NCBI GenBank assembly: GCA_037157565.1 | Contig: JAZHRO010000063.1 | Span: 158,522,501-158,586,500, forward strand | Direction: 5' to 3' | Source: Thalassia testudinum | Lineage: Eukaryota > Streptophyta > Magnoliopsida > Alismatales > Hydrocharitaceae | DNA: 64,000 bases | In this document: in pieces, positions 10,322-22,562 of the stretch | Layout: each line of letters starts with the position of its first letter | Numbering within the stretch: position 1 is the stretch's first letter | The notes under the pieces: generated by a model | Database searches by the model: none | Told to the model about the DNA's origin: nothing | Seen by the model: only the letters and a program-made list of their open reading frames with translations | Made by a program: the position numbers and the translations under genes

Positions 10322-10427
10322 AGCCCCTTTGCACAGCACATAGAAATAGGGAAGAGCTTCAGGGATCTTCCTTGAAGCTCCTAGATTAATCTAGGATAGA
10401 GAGGTCCATTTTACTATACACAGGTAC
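10322..10427 (+). other. Fragment of the element 4 5' LTR between B and element 1
   Basis: It begins with the right TSD copy of B (AGCCC) and ends with the left TSD copy of element 1 (GGTAC, 10423-10427). The sequence continues after GGTAC at 28518-28522, so this is host LTR DNA interrupted by two insertions. Confidence 0.65.
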
Positions 10428-13081
10428 TGTTAACAAGGTGAGATCGGGGTTTTAAAAGATGATGCATTGTAGTGTAAATGAAATCGCCTTGAAAACAGAT
10501 AAGAAATTTATTACTTGAAAACCTAAGTATTTGAGGTCGAACACAGGGAGCAAATTGGTCTTTAAAAACTAAGATCACAATCTCAAATAAATCAAAATAT
10601 GATGTTCAACAATAAAATGAAGCAATAGAATGAAATTCAATGTGTATAGATGCTGAGGAGAAGAAATGTAAAAAGAAATAGAATGTCTCTCTTCTTTCTT
10701 CTCTTCTATTTTCTTCCTTCTCTGAGTTCTTTCTCTCTCTGATGTCTTCTTTCTTTTCTCTACGGCTCCTTTGTCTTTTCTTCCTTTCTTCTTTGGTTTT
10801 TATTTCTGCCTTCAAGTCCTTCTTCCTTCTCTGCTTGGCCTCACCTTCTCCTTCCTTCTTCTTTCTTCAGCCTCTGCCTCTTCTTTAGCTTTTTCTTCAG
10901 CCGCTACAGTGCTTCTTCCTCCTTCCTTATCTTCTGCCTTCAAGCTTCTGCCTCTTCCTTAGCCTTCTTCTTTCTTTGCCTTCTCAAGTCCTCAGCTTCT
11001 TTACTTAGCTGCTCCTGCCTTCACCTTCTTCCGCAGCTTTCTTCTTCTAAGCCTTCACAAGTCCTTCTTCAACAGCTGCCTCTTTCGGGTCCAGGCGCAC
11101 AGACGTGGGTGGTGCACGAGGAGTGTAGGGTAAACAGCTCGGCCAGGTCAGCATGGGTGTGGGTCGCAGACGAAGCAGGTGATGTGGGCGAGGGGACCTC
11201 ACCCCGTGACTTGAGGAGATAAGCAGAGAACACAAAAATAATTTAAGTAACTCACTTCTTCGCGTGCCTGTAGGGAGGAATGTCCGTCCAATTAAGCAGC
11301 TGCAGTCGCTAAGGCCCTTGATTTCTGGGTGCGAACGGTTCGTGGAAGGATTCCGTGCACCTGGGGTGCGTCTTCCTGGAGTGGGGTGACTTGGAGCAAG
11401 CAAGCAAGCTCTTTCATGCTTCCTTCAATTTCGACAGAGGCTCAAACCTGAAATGCACCAATACAGCCTCACGGCCCTGTCAAATGACTTGGGGAGCTTC
11501 GTTGTATCACGGTGAAGGTGAGGTGGGGTTGGTGTGGCACAGAACAGCCTAGGCGTGCGTGCCTAGGTTGGACTATGACCATGGAAGTGCGTGTGTTCGA
11601 TGAGGGTGTAGGCCATGTGTGGCAGTCAGTGGAGGAGTGGATGGTGATCAGTGAGTGATGGCGAAGGTTCTGAGGTGGGTGGCGAGGCATGTGGAGAGGT
11701 GAAATGACGGATTTGCCTCGCTGGTGGTCTGCCGAAGATGAGGGAGATGGAGGTGGTCGGTGGCTATCGAGGGGAGTTTTATGAAATTAAGTGGGGGAAA
11801 ATGAAAGGTGGAGAGAGAGGAACTTACTGAGGGAGGTTAGACGAAGGGGGAAAGGCGAAGGATGAGCAGTGCGTGTGTGCCATCGTCGGAGAAGAAGGCC
11901 TTGAGGTGAGGATGACGGTGACGAGGAAGGGGTCAGAGGAGCGCGGGCAGGTACGGCACGACGCGGAGGAGCAAGGCGGAGAGGACTTTGCCACTGGTAT
12001 GGTGGCAGAGTGACGAGAAGAGGGAGGAGGGATCGCCGGAGCTTGCAGGCAGTTGGCCGGAGATGAGGGAGGAAGAAATTAGGGGTGTATCCATGGCTAA
12101 AACAAGCTTGAGAGATGCAGCAAGGACCGGGGGTCATTTTATAGTTGTTAGCCGAGGTCCTTGTGCTTGGAAGGCAAGCTTCCAAGCGTAAAGCTCTTGC
12201 CAGAGATGGAAGTTGCGGATGATACCCAATTCTCTCGAGCATTCGCATGAGAGATTGGGTGCAAATCTGATCTTGGGATCATGTTCAGACGGTAGGGAAT
12301 TCCTCAGAGAATCTCCCTTCCAAATCTGGGGGGAGATCTCTGAGGATTCGGGGAGAAACCCTCCTTAAATCCTTGCCAGAGTAGGACTCCTTCGTTGTAA
12401 TGGTGGAGGGACCTAAGTGCAAAGAGTGGAAAGGAAGATAGGGGGGTCTGCACAAGGGTTTTCAAAAGCTAGGGGTTAAAATGTAATTGGGTGGACTATT
12501 TTGCAAACTAGGTCAAGATGACCTTTCCTTAGGCCCAAATTTTGGTACAAACCTAATTTAAACATAAGGAATCTAATGATGAAGTTGTATTTTAGGTTTG
12601 ACCATGTTCAACTGGACATTTTACACAAAAACCCAATTTAGGTTAAATAATGAGCTAGGACCCTAATCTAGGTCAAAATAGGTTCCAAAGGCCAATTTGA
12701 ATGTTATAAACCCTAGAGGATATTTTTCTATGAATTTTAGAGGGTTTGGTTGATTTTTATTCTGACCATAACCTTGTGAAATTAAGTAGGTTTGTTTTAG
12801 GGTTACAGAATGTCATTTAATTCTTAGATCTCACAATAACCCTTTTCTGATTGAACCATCCCATTTTGCCTCTTGTTAAGTCCAATTGACCTATGTTTAG
12901 CCTCTGCGAAATCCCATAGATGTACTGCAATGGTAGAATTGTAGTTTTACCCTTTATTTCATGTTTTCTTCTTAGAATAGTTCTTTCTTGAATTAGGCCT
13001 CTCTTTAGGTTATGTAGGAGCTTTTGTTCTCTTTTCTAGGTCAAAATGGGCTAGTTAGGACTCATGATGGTATTCCCATCA
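10428..13081 (-). mobile_element. 3' LTR of element 1 (2654 bp)
   Basis: Left edge TGTTAACAAGG (LTR end on the minus strand), right edge CCATCA at 13081 followed by the polypurine tract. It matches 25703-28517 along its length apart from two deletions: roughly 125 bp near 11090 and roughly 54 bp near 11255. A pyrimidine-rich tract fills 10680-11060. TATAAAA is on the minus strand at 12137-12143, with an inverted repeat CTTGGAAG/CTTCCAAG at about 12167-12188 just upstream of it. The U5 motif complement is at 10533-10554. Proline/serine-rich reading frames here are low-complexity and not genes. Confidence 0.9.
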
Positions 13082-13092
13082 TACCCCCATGC
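13082..13092 (-). promoter_or_regulatory. Polypurine tract of element 1
   Basis: GCATGGGGGTA on the minus strand, directly upstream of the 3' LTR start TGATGGGAATACCATCA. Confidence 0.85.
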
Positions 13093-14717
13093 TTAGCTTT
13101 TGCTAGTCCCTTAGCAAAATTTCAAGGTTTTAATGTCTGTTCTAGACGATGAGTTTCTTTCACTAGTTATCATAAGTGTTTTTTTCTTTTGTGACTAGGT
13201 CAGAATGCTGACAATAGGCCTAGAGGTACTCAAGTACCAACCAAAATCCAGACCTGACCAGCTTTAGCCTCAGTTCTCCATGAAGGTTTTTAAGGCCCGC
13301 AGGAACTATCCTAAGGTTCATTGGACTCCGCGGTTGAAGCACCTATGCTTGAGACATATTTTAGCCTTACTTCAGTTTGCAGTGCATTTTTGTAAGACAG
13401 AGACAGAGGATTTATTTGTTTGGAGAGTTTTCTCTCTCTTTTTTTTTATTTGTAGCTTCGGATTGGCTTCTTAACACGGTCTGTATCGGATTCCTCGCCC
13501 CCATCATCAATCCTCAAAGGTCCCTAGCAATTGATGCTTCGTGATAGCACTGCCCATGGCAACCCGCAGAACATTGGATTTTGAGATTTTGAGATAATCC
13601 CACCCATGGCATTCCATGGTCGAATCCAGACTCTGGCAATCGACATTTCGTGATAATGATGCCCATGGTATCTGAACCAGCAGAGTGCTTACATGCCCCC
13701 GGTAGGATATGTAAATATCCTAAGAGACAAGCACCGAGGAGACGATATGTTTCTACGCATCTTCAAGGGGAATTTCCTGCCTCCACGCCGGCAACTCGTT
13801 CAAATCAACTTGTGTTGATCGGCCGCTCCTAATCTAGGCAACTTTTTCAGAACATTTAAATGCTTTTGCGTGATTTTGATAGTTATGCGCACTGAACCAG
13901 ACTGTGTGTGGATTGGGGTGCTTAAGTTACCGAGTCCTACAAATCAAAGGTCAGTTAACGAGGCTGAATACTCCTTAAGCCTTAAATCAAATACTTAAGC
14001 TTCTCATTTTCCCCAACCTCTTAAGGATTATCCAGATCTTAGCAAATACTTGAATTTTTAAGCCTAAGAGTCTAGACCAAAAGGCCTAAGGTCAGCGTTC
14101 CTACTAATCTCTTTTTATGTCTCCTTAGCACTTTTTTCTCATTTTTCTCTTTTTTCTTGATGTGGTCTAGAACTTCAGTTAATCCCTTAATTTCTTACTA
14201 ATGACTATTCTTTTTTTTCTTTTTCATTTTGTGCTCCTTTTTGGAATTTTGCTTTTTTCCTCCTCATGTTTTGTATAGCCTCAAAAATTTTCTCTCCCCC
14301 CTCAGTTTTTTTGTTACTTTTCAAGATTTTTCAATTTTTTGTGTTTTTAGTGATATGTGATTTTTTTTTGTTGAAACCTTTTCTTGTGATGAGTTTTCAT
14401 AACATTTTGCACTTTCATACCCCCCATGCCTATGATTTGCAATGTCCCCATTGTAAACTAGATGGGTTCGAATTCAGCTTAGTTCATTCATTAGGACTGG
14501 TGTTGGGTGGGCGAACAGGTTGAGGTGACTATTGCGAATGATTTCTAGACTTGGGTACGGGTACCTGAGGTGGAGTCGACTGTTCTAATGGATGAACCCT
14601 AAAGTGCAATATGAATTCAGTATAGAAATGTCAGGAAAGGTTTCGAGTTTTTCAAGGAATGATGGGTTGCCTCTCGTTAAGCATTGAGTTTTACGCCATT
14701 GGCTGGGTGCAATGAGC
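13093..14717 (-). other. Untranslated spacer between IN and the polypurine tract, element 1
   Basis: About 1.6 kb with no open frame worth calling. Some Athila elements carry an env-like gene here; I see none. The stem TTTTGCTA/TAGCAAAA (13098-13105, 13112-13119) sits next to the polypurine tract. Three diverged units around GATAAT...GCCCATGG lie at about 13530-13675. 14100-14420 is T-rich on the plus strand. The whole stretch is closely matched by 39248-40843 in element 2, so it is ancestral to both. Confidence 0.7.
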
Positions 14718-16175
14718 TCAAGGAGAATGGAGGATAAAGGATATCTCAGCCAAATCTGTATTAGTCATGTCAATGAACGATTTGAGTCTTTGACCAGTCA
14801 CGATGAAGGGTTTGGAATCATGGCTGAGTGGACTGATTTCAACGGCTCCATTTCCAAAGATTTGTCAGACTAAGTAGGGTCCAATCCATTTAGATTGCAG
14901 CTTTCTTGGGAATAATTTGAGTCGGGCATCAAAGAGTAGGACCTTTTGACCAGGATGAAAGATCTTTCTAGATATGTGCTTCTTGTGAAAGGCTTTAACC
15001 CGCTCTTTGTAGATTCGCAAGTTCTCATACGTGTCGTGGCATAATTCATCGATCTCACTCATTTGAAGCTTTTTATGGGTTCCAGCCTTAGAAAGATCTA
15101 AGTTATAATTCCGTACTGCCTAATAGGCTTTACGCTCCAATTCAATGGGGAGGTGACACGCCTTCCCATACACCAGTCTGAAGGGAGACATACCTAATTG
15201 AGTCTTGTGGCTGATCCTATAGGCCCACAAAGCTTTCGGAAGTCGGGATGACTAATCCTTCCTGCCAGGTCGAACAGTAACCTAGAGGATTTTCTTGATC
15301 TCCTGGTTTGATAGATCAGCTAGACCATTAGTTTGGGGGTGGTAAGGAGTAGTGATTCGGTGCGACACCTTATATTTGGTCATCAGTGACCTGAACTGAG
15401 CGTTAGTGAAATGAGTCCCTCCATCGGAAATTATTGCGCATGGAATCCCGAACCTTGAGAAGATGTTTTGGTGAATGAACTTGATAACAACTTTGTGATC
15501 ATTGGTTTTGGTCGGAATGGCTTCAATCCACTTGGACACATAGTCAACATTGAGTAAGATGTATTTGAAGCCGTTCGAGGTAGGGAAGGGTCCCATAAAA
15601 TCAATCCCCCAAATGTCGAAGATCTCGCATGCCAGAATTGGCTGTAAAGGCATCATGCCTCGATGGCTCATGTTGCCCAAGGTCTGGCAATGAGTACATG
15701 CCTTATAGTGATTGTATGCATCCTTGAAAATTGTGAGCCAGTAAAAGCCACACTGGAAGACTTTTGATGTGGTTTTGTGTCCTGAAAAATGCCCACCGCA
15801 TGCCTGGTCATGGCAAAAAGAGAGTATGTCTTTGATTTCCTCTTCTGCGACACATCATCGAATTATTTGATCAGCACCAATGCAGAATAGATACGGGTCT
15901 TCCCAAAGGTAATACTTGGCATCGGAACGCAATTTGTCCTTCTTGGCCTTCGGCCAATCGGATGGGATCTGATGTGATGCCAAGTAGTTTACTATGTTAG
16001 CAAACCATGGAAGCCCTGTATCGATAGTCAGGAGGTGCTCATCAGGAAAGTGTTCTGTGATGGGTCCGGAAGGGTCAATGATCTCAGAAGGAAGGTGGGA
16101 CAAGTGATCAGCTACTACATTCTATTTTCTCTCTTTGTCGTGAATCTCAAGGTCAAATTCTTGTAATAGAAAGAT
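14718..16175 (-). pseudogene. Integrase (IN) region of element 1, broken
   Basis: IN inserts element cDNA into the genome. The order on the minus strand is the HHCC zinc-binding region (about 15670-15860, out of frame), the catalytic core (best frame 15282-15680) and the C-terminal part (14865-15062, reading on to about 14718). The first two catalytic aspartates are seen in GIDFMGPF and IISDGGTHF. The third acidic residue, a glutamate in LAELSN of element 2, is aspartate here (LADLSN). In-frame stops include a tryptophan codon changed to TAG near 15252. It follows RNase H as in all Ty3/gypsy pol genes. Confidence 0.85.
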
Positions 16176-17348
16176 CTAGCGGATTAATCGAGGTTTCGCA
16201 TCCTTCTTTGCAAGGAGATGCCTCACGGCTATGTGATTCGAGTAGATGATAACATGGGAACCCAGGAGGTATGATCTGAATTTTTCTAGGGCAAATACTA
16301 CGGCTAGCAGCTCTTTTTCAGTAACCGTGTAGTTACGCTGAGCCTCGTCAAGTGTTTTGCTAGCGTAGTAAATGACCACGGGTTTCCCGTCAATTTTTGG
16401 CCCCAAAATCACTCCTATAGTAAAGTCAGATGCATCGCACATGATCTCAAAGGGTTGAGACCAATCAGGGGACTGTAGGATTGGGGCTTGGGTAACTCGA
16501 TCACAAGGGATCTCAAATGCTTGAGTGCATTCCTTGGAGATTTTGAAAGGTACATCCTTGGAGAGAAGAGTAGTCAGGGGGCATGCGATTTTTGAAAAAT
16601 CAAGGATAAATCGATGGTAAAAATCGACGTGCCCTAGAAAAGATCGGATGTCCTTGATTGAGCTAGGCATAGGGAGTTTGGAAATCAAGTCAACCTTGGT
16701 TCGATTGACTTGGATGCCTTTCTCCAAAATCAGATGTCCCAGGACGATTCCCTCAGGCACCATGAAATGGCTCTTTTCCCAGGAAAGAACCAAATTCACA
16801 TCAATGCATCGCCTGAGTATTTGGACCAAGTGCTGGAGGCAATCATCAAATGATGCTCCAAATACTAAAAAGTCATCCATGAAGACTTGCAGATAATCAC
16901 CTACCATATCTGAGAATATGGCAAGCATGCACCGTTGAAAAGTCGCGGGTGCATTGCAGAGACTGAACGACATCCTTCGGAATGCGTACGTCCCAAAGGG
17001 GCAGGTGAAAGTGGTCTTTTCTTGGTCCTTAGGATGGATTGCCACTTGGTTATAACCGAAGTACCCGTCAAGAAAGTAGAAGAACCTATTTCTCGCTAGT
17101 TTCTCAAGGATCTTATCAATAAACGGTAGTGGGAAATGATCCTTCTTCGTGGAGGAATTGAGTCTTCTGTAATCAATGTAGACTCTCCACGAGTTGGCTA
17201 TATGGGTTGGTATGACCTCTTTGGTTTCAGTCGTAATGATGGTGAGTCCTGCCTTTTTAGGCACAACCTGGATTGAACTCACCCAGCAACTGTCGGAGAT
17301 CGAGTAGTTGATCCCTACATCTAACCACTTGATGATCTCCTTTTTCAC
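16176..17348 (-). pseudogene. Reverse transcriptase-RNase H of element 1, open for 390 codons
   Basis: Longest open frame in the window. RT copies element RNA into cDNA, and RNase H removes the RNA. Visible motifs: start of the RT domain KEIIKWLD (residues 3-10), FLDGY with a catalytic Asp (92-96), CNAPATFQR (131-139), FMDD (156-159). RNase H follows with MCDAS (303-307) and TEKELLA (343-349), but SDH is SNH (370-372), so one metal-binding Asp is lost. The usual MPFGLC is MSFSLC. The frame opens at a chance Met; upstream a CAG is now TAG, cutting the link to the protease. Confidence 0.9.
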
Positions 17349-18228
17349 GACCTCCTACAGATTAGGGTTTAAACGTCTCTACATTTCTCACGAAGGTCAT
17401 GTGCCCCCTTCAGTGTAGATTCAATGTGTGCAATAAGAGGGGCTTATGCCAGTTAAGTCATCGAGAGTCCATCCAATGGCTCTACGATGTTGCTGGAGAA
17501 TAGTAATCAGATGGGATTCCTGGTCAGGTGTGAGTCTGGAGTTGATAATCATAGGAAACATCTGATTGGAACCCAAAAAGACGTACTTTAGATGATTGGG
17601 AAGGGCTTGAGTTCCAGGACGGGATTATCAACAGCAGCGGGCTGTTCAGGGTGTGTATCAGGGACAAGGGTAGGAGTTATGGGTGTATCTAGATCAGGTT
17701 CAGACTCCTCTATTTGCGGGTTTTGATCTTCTGGTGGTTGATCAAGGATAATCAAGTTGTCCTCGATATGCGGTTCATCAACCACGGCTTTGATATCACA
17801 TATTTGTTCAATAACACCACAATTAATCCCTTGTTGGGCCTTAAAGATGTCAATCTTTAGAGTTTGGTTCCCAAATTTTAATTCTATTTGGCCCTCCTGA
17901 TAGTTTATGTTGGCCCTAGCAGTGGCCAGAAAAGGTCTCCCTAGTATAATCGGTGTATCCCTTGGGTTCTCAGGTGCATCCATATCTAGAACTATGAAAT
18001 CCACCAGGAAGTAGAAATCCCGTACCTTAACAATGACAACCTCAAGTATTCCTTTAGGTGACTTGATGGATTGATTGGCTAACTATAATGTCACCTCTGT
18101 CAGTTTAAGCTCGGACTCTTCAAGGTGGTCAAGGAGGGATGTAGGTATTAGGTTTATGGAGGCACCTAGGTTTAACAAGGCTCTATCGAATTGGGTATCA
18201 CCAATTTCACATGAAATCAGGGGAGTAC
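17349..18228 (-). pseudogene. Protease and PR-RT linker of element 1, 3' part
   Basis: The retropepsin-type protease cleaves Gag-Pol. The C-terminal half is open at 17588-18004, with the conserved block ILGRPFLATARANI. The active-site triad lies near 18160-18175, where the Asp of ALLDLGAS (seen in elements 2 and 3) is Asn (AAC for GAC), which would abolish catalysis. The remaining N-terminal side is beyond insert C, from 22568. The linker at 17349-17587 contains the YCTHRIY-type segment before RT, with stops. Confidence 0.85.
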
Positions 18229-21200
18229 TGATGAGTGGCTACTCATCATGGCTAAAAGGCCGAAATTAAGCTAGACACTAAGCAAAACAATATCAAATTA
18301 ACATATAAAAAGGGTTAAGTGTGGGAATTAAAGAAAAGACCTAAAACTTTTAATGTGTGTTAAAACCTCCTAATTAGGTCACAAAAATGAGATATTCTGA
18401 AAACTAAAGAACAAATGATGATCCATGCATCAATTGAACACATAAACAAGTTTTAAAAGACAAATCAGAAGTAAAATCAATGTCTTAAATGTTTAATTAA
18501 GCACATGTAAAAATTTAAAAGCAATTTGACATCATTTAGTCTTAGAAATAGATAGATTACAATTAGGTCCTTCATGCATTACATTTCTACCCTTCAAAAC
18601 TCCTTCTTGGACCTTTTTGCAAGCCGTAGGGACCCTTCTGTATGACTGCAAGGCCCTTCCAGTTATAGTTCTTTTCACTTTTGGACCTGCACGCTATTCT
18701 TTTACCCCTTCGTTCAAGGGTCTTCCTGTAAGTTTTCCCTCATTTCAGAGAGAAGCCGGTGTTCTTCACGCGCACTGTAGCACGCGAAGAACACAGCCAT
18801 TCTCGACCGTCCATCGCACTTTTGATCTCGATCTGCGACTGGAATCAAATGGAACCTTCGCGCGATTCGGTGCGTGCGTTCACCTCTCTTCCCAGATCTC
18901 ATCTGACGGTCAGATCTGTCTCTTGAATCGCCGCGCGCTCTACCAATCTCATCCTCACCGCTGGCTTAATTTTGATTAACCTCACCCTTGCGGTGATTCC
19001 AATCACTGAGCTGCTACCTAAGCACCTCAATGGTGTCGTGCACAAGGGATTGCTCCCTCCTACATCTCTTAGCGATCAATTCTTCCACTCCAGTCTTTCC
19101 TCCTCATCTAGCCCCTGATTTCACAGTTCTTGGCTGTGGAATCATCGCCTGCTCTCGACCCTCCTCGTCGCTAAGGACCTCGTAGCACCTGAGGATGACC
19201 CTGGAGTCTCACTAGTAGACTCTTCCCTCCGTTGGAGTCACCCTCCTCCTTTCTTCCTCCTTAGCCACCGGCTAAGGACCCATAGGTCCCATTCTTCCTT
19301 TTAGTTTAGGTTTTTAATTCTGCACAAGTAGTGTTAGATTTAGTTTGCAGTAGTTTAGAATAGATTTAGTTTTAATTGTTAGTGTTTAATGTTAGTTGTA
19401 GTTAGATTAGTCTTAGTAGAATTAGTATTAGATCCCCTCCCTCACCTCCTCTGATTAGTCCAGATCAGAGGGGAAGAATCATCTGTTCATTGTTCAATTT
19501 ATCTCCCTCTTCATGTTTTGTTTTTCCATCATCCAAATTATGATTCTTGTTTTCCTTTTAACGACGAATTTTTCATCAATCACCCACACATCCTGACCCA
19601 ATTTCAGATCTGATGGTGCACTGCCTCAGATCTGAAAGTGGCGTCACAAGCACCATTTGGGGCTTCTCACTCACCCCATTTGTGTTCACAAAAGCCCCTT
19701 TTATTTTAGATTGATTGCCTCAGTTTGTCAGAGCACTTTTGATTTGGATTTTAAAGGATTTTTACTCTTTGAAATGTTTTGACAGATCTGACAAATTGAA
19801 GGGATTTTTGGTTTTCATTGTGGGCAAGGACTCTGAGAAGTTCTCTGGTGACAGAGAACAACTCAGAAGAGCCTTTCATGAATCTGTTTCTACCTTGATC
19901 TGAATGCATTCGCAAGCTTTTATAAATTCCTTTAATGCATTCTTAGTCTGTTTTGCCATTTCAGAACTGCCATACACCACCTGTTTTGATGATTATTTTT
20001 GTATGGTGATTTCCTAACCGAAGGAGTTCTCCATACTCCTTAAGGTTGCAAGAAACTGGGATTGTATGTTTTTTGGTTTTAATTGATTGAGTTAAGTTCT
20101 CCTTCATGCTGTCCATGGCATTAGGAAGACTAACTCAATGCCATTTGAGTTTTGATCTGAAAGGATGCTTCTGATAAGGTTTTTCCTAATGAGTATTTGA
20201 GCTGAATTTACATGAGATTTTCGTGAGATTTAAACCCTTATCAGATTTGGATTTCAACTCTCAAAATTTTTAGTTTGTTTTGAATTTTCTCTTATTCCCA
20301 GTTACACAGCAACATGCTGCATCTAGCAGCTACATTCCCCTCTTCTCTAAACTCCCTTCTTCTCTAAATTTTCCTCTCATCTGTTGAATACATCCCTCTC
20401 TTCAAGTGGACTAACTGCAGTAGCAGTTAGCCCATTTGACAGTGGCTTAAGCCACTGCTGATGCTAAACAAAACACCCTGAACAGCACACCTTCTCATCC
20501 CTCTCCATCTTCTCTGACAGTAGCTTAGCTGCTGTTTAAATTGAAATCAAAACTTAATTAACCCTTCTTCCCTCATTTCCTAACTTCCTACTAAAACCTA
20601 ATTATACATACTTATTTTAAAACTTTAAATATACCTATCCATAGTATTATAACTATAACATATAGCCTAATTATGTAAGTAAGATACATAGTTATACTGT
20701 AAATATGTATAAAACCTGTACATAAATCCATATACATATGTAATCTATGTAAATATATGTATATATACTAAACTATTATGTATGTATCTACTTAATAATG
20801 TATATATATATAAACAGATCCCTATTTACATATTTAATAGCTAAATTATAGAGTAACTTAGCTAAATTAATAATTTAGAGCTATAATTAAATTAAATAAA
20901 TCTATAAAATTAGGATAATATATATAGTAAGTAATTTAAGCTAATTAAAGTGTATTTATACCTAGTACAGCTTACTGTAACTTAGTTTTAATTATAAACT
21001 ACACAGAATTGCTATTTTAACCTAAATAAAACATAAATAAATTCGTAAAAATACAATAAAAATATGTATTAAATACTTAAGTATGTAAATTAAAACTGTT
21101 TAAGGTCAATTAGACCATTTACTAATTATTTTATAAGTAATTAACTATTTAATCACCTAAATCAACCATATAATTAGCCTAGTTTAACGAATTTATTTGT

Positions 21201-22463
21201 ATAGTAAAAATATTTAAAATTCAAAATTAATTAATCAATTATGTAGTATTATGTAAATATTTTATTTACCATATTTTATTTTATTTTTTTTAATAATTTA
21301 TGTCCCCCAAATCGAGGGCCAAAAACGTGCCCAGACGCAGCTGCGCCTGATTTCCAGCGCACGATGTGGCATTGGAATAGCACCACATCGTGTGCTGCAA
21401 GTGAAGCGCAGCCACATATAAGTTAATTATGCTATAGGTTCACCAGTCGTCATGGCGCCGGGCGCCCGAAACAACATCCTATTCCATTCGATCCGATTAC
21501 CCGTTAACCATGTACTGTCTGATTTGCGATGAATGTGTGATGTGTGTGGGGGTTGGGGGCCCGAGCGTGCGAGCATGTGGCGTTTGGCTAAGGCCTGACG
21601 CTGAGCTAAAAACGTAACTAAGCCACATAGTCTGAGATTAGGGCGCGCTTAGTAGAGGTCTGGTCCCACCGTAAAGGTACTGTGTATCCCTCGGAAAGCG
21701 TGCCCGCAAACTAAGCATGTTTTAAACTAATGACATTAGCCCTAACCCCCTCCCCACCACAGCCTCTGAAGTATCTTAAGACAGAAGAAAAGAACAGACG
21801 AGTTAAGTTAACACAAAGAGAAGAAAAAGAGAGGAACACAAGAGATAACAAGAACAGAAAGACTTACTGTACATATAGTAGTAGAATAAGTAATATACAT
21901 ACGTATAAGTAAATCTATATAATTACTAACAGAATAAAGTGACACTATAAACGTCGCTAAAGACCTCAGTTTTGCCTTTTAAGTTGTATATAGTGTTTTC
22001 TAAGATTTAGCGACGCTTATATCTGTCACTGAAACTGCTGTATATGTTACTATACATAATAGACTAATAAGTTAATTTTCTACACCATTGCATTCTAATG
22101 TATTATGTACTATTATGTTAGTACTAATAGGATAACTTGTAAATACATAGTTTAGAGTATAATAATAGATTGTTTGATGCTTGTTCATAGTTAGTATTTT
22201 TGCAAGCATTTCTTAGTAATTAGGTAAATAAAACACACATTCATTCATTCTTTAATAAGATGTAAAGTTTCTTTTTGGAATTAGAGGATAATTTTGAGAT
22301 CAAAGAGTGACCGAATTAAATTCAATAAATTGCCTCCCAGTGAACGACCTGGAACAAAACCAGTAAAAATTAGATAAATAAGCAAATGATAATAATGGTT
22401 GTAATGACTGGTATTCACCCATACTCATCGCTATACGACATTCTTAATGTTATATTATACACC

Positions 22464-22478
22464 CTATACTACAACGAC
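22464..22478 (+). promoter_or_regulatory. Second tRNA-Asp-complementary site in the LTR end of C
   Basis: CTATACTACAACGAC is the exact complement of nucleotides 1-15 of plant tRNA-Asp(GUC) as I know it. It lies 23 bases before the PBS, which pairs with the 3' end of the same tRNA. Confidence 0.65.
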
Positions 22479-22501
22479 ATGATCATAACAATATCATTTT
22501 T

Positions 22502-22519
22502 TGGCGCCGTTGCCGGGGA
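22502..22519 (+). promoter_or_regulatory. Primer-binding site, perfect tRNA-Asp match, in insert C
   Basis: TGGCGCCGTTGCCGGGGA is the full 18-base complement of the 3' end of plant tRNA-Asp including CCA. It primes minus-strand synthesis in Athila elements. Here it lies inside the TSD-bounded insert. Confidence 0.85.
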
Positions 22520-22562
22520 TCATCGGTGTCATTGTTATCATTGTCATTCACACACAACATCA

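Larger units (their letters stand above)
18229..22562 (+). mobile_element. Insert C: 4.33-kb LTR-like unit ending beyond its own PBS
   Basis: It splits the protease of element 1 and is flanked by AGTAC (18224-18228 and 22563-22567). It starts TGATGAGTGG and ends ACATCA. The body is LTR-like: AT-rich at 20580-21300, purine-rich at 21780-21870, U5 motif at 22330-22350, and CTATACTACAACGAC at 22464-22478. A perfect tRNA-Asp PBS follows at 22502-22519, and a further 43 bp precede the right TSD. There is no gag, pol or second LTR. It is therefore not a simple solo LTR; it looks like one LTR plus PBS and a short leader that was integrated as a unit. Short open frames inside are not recognised. Confidence 0.8.

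Noticed and set aside
13530..13675. Short-unit tandem repeat, considered as an array of the CRISPR type
   Set aside because: Only three diverged units with uneven spacing, inside a plant retrotransposon spacer.
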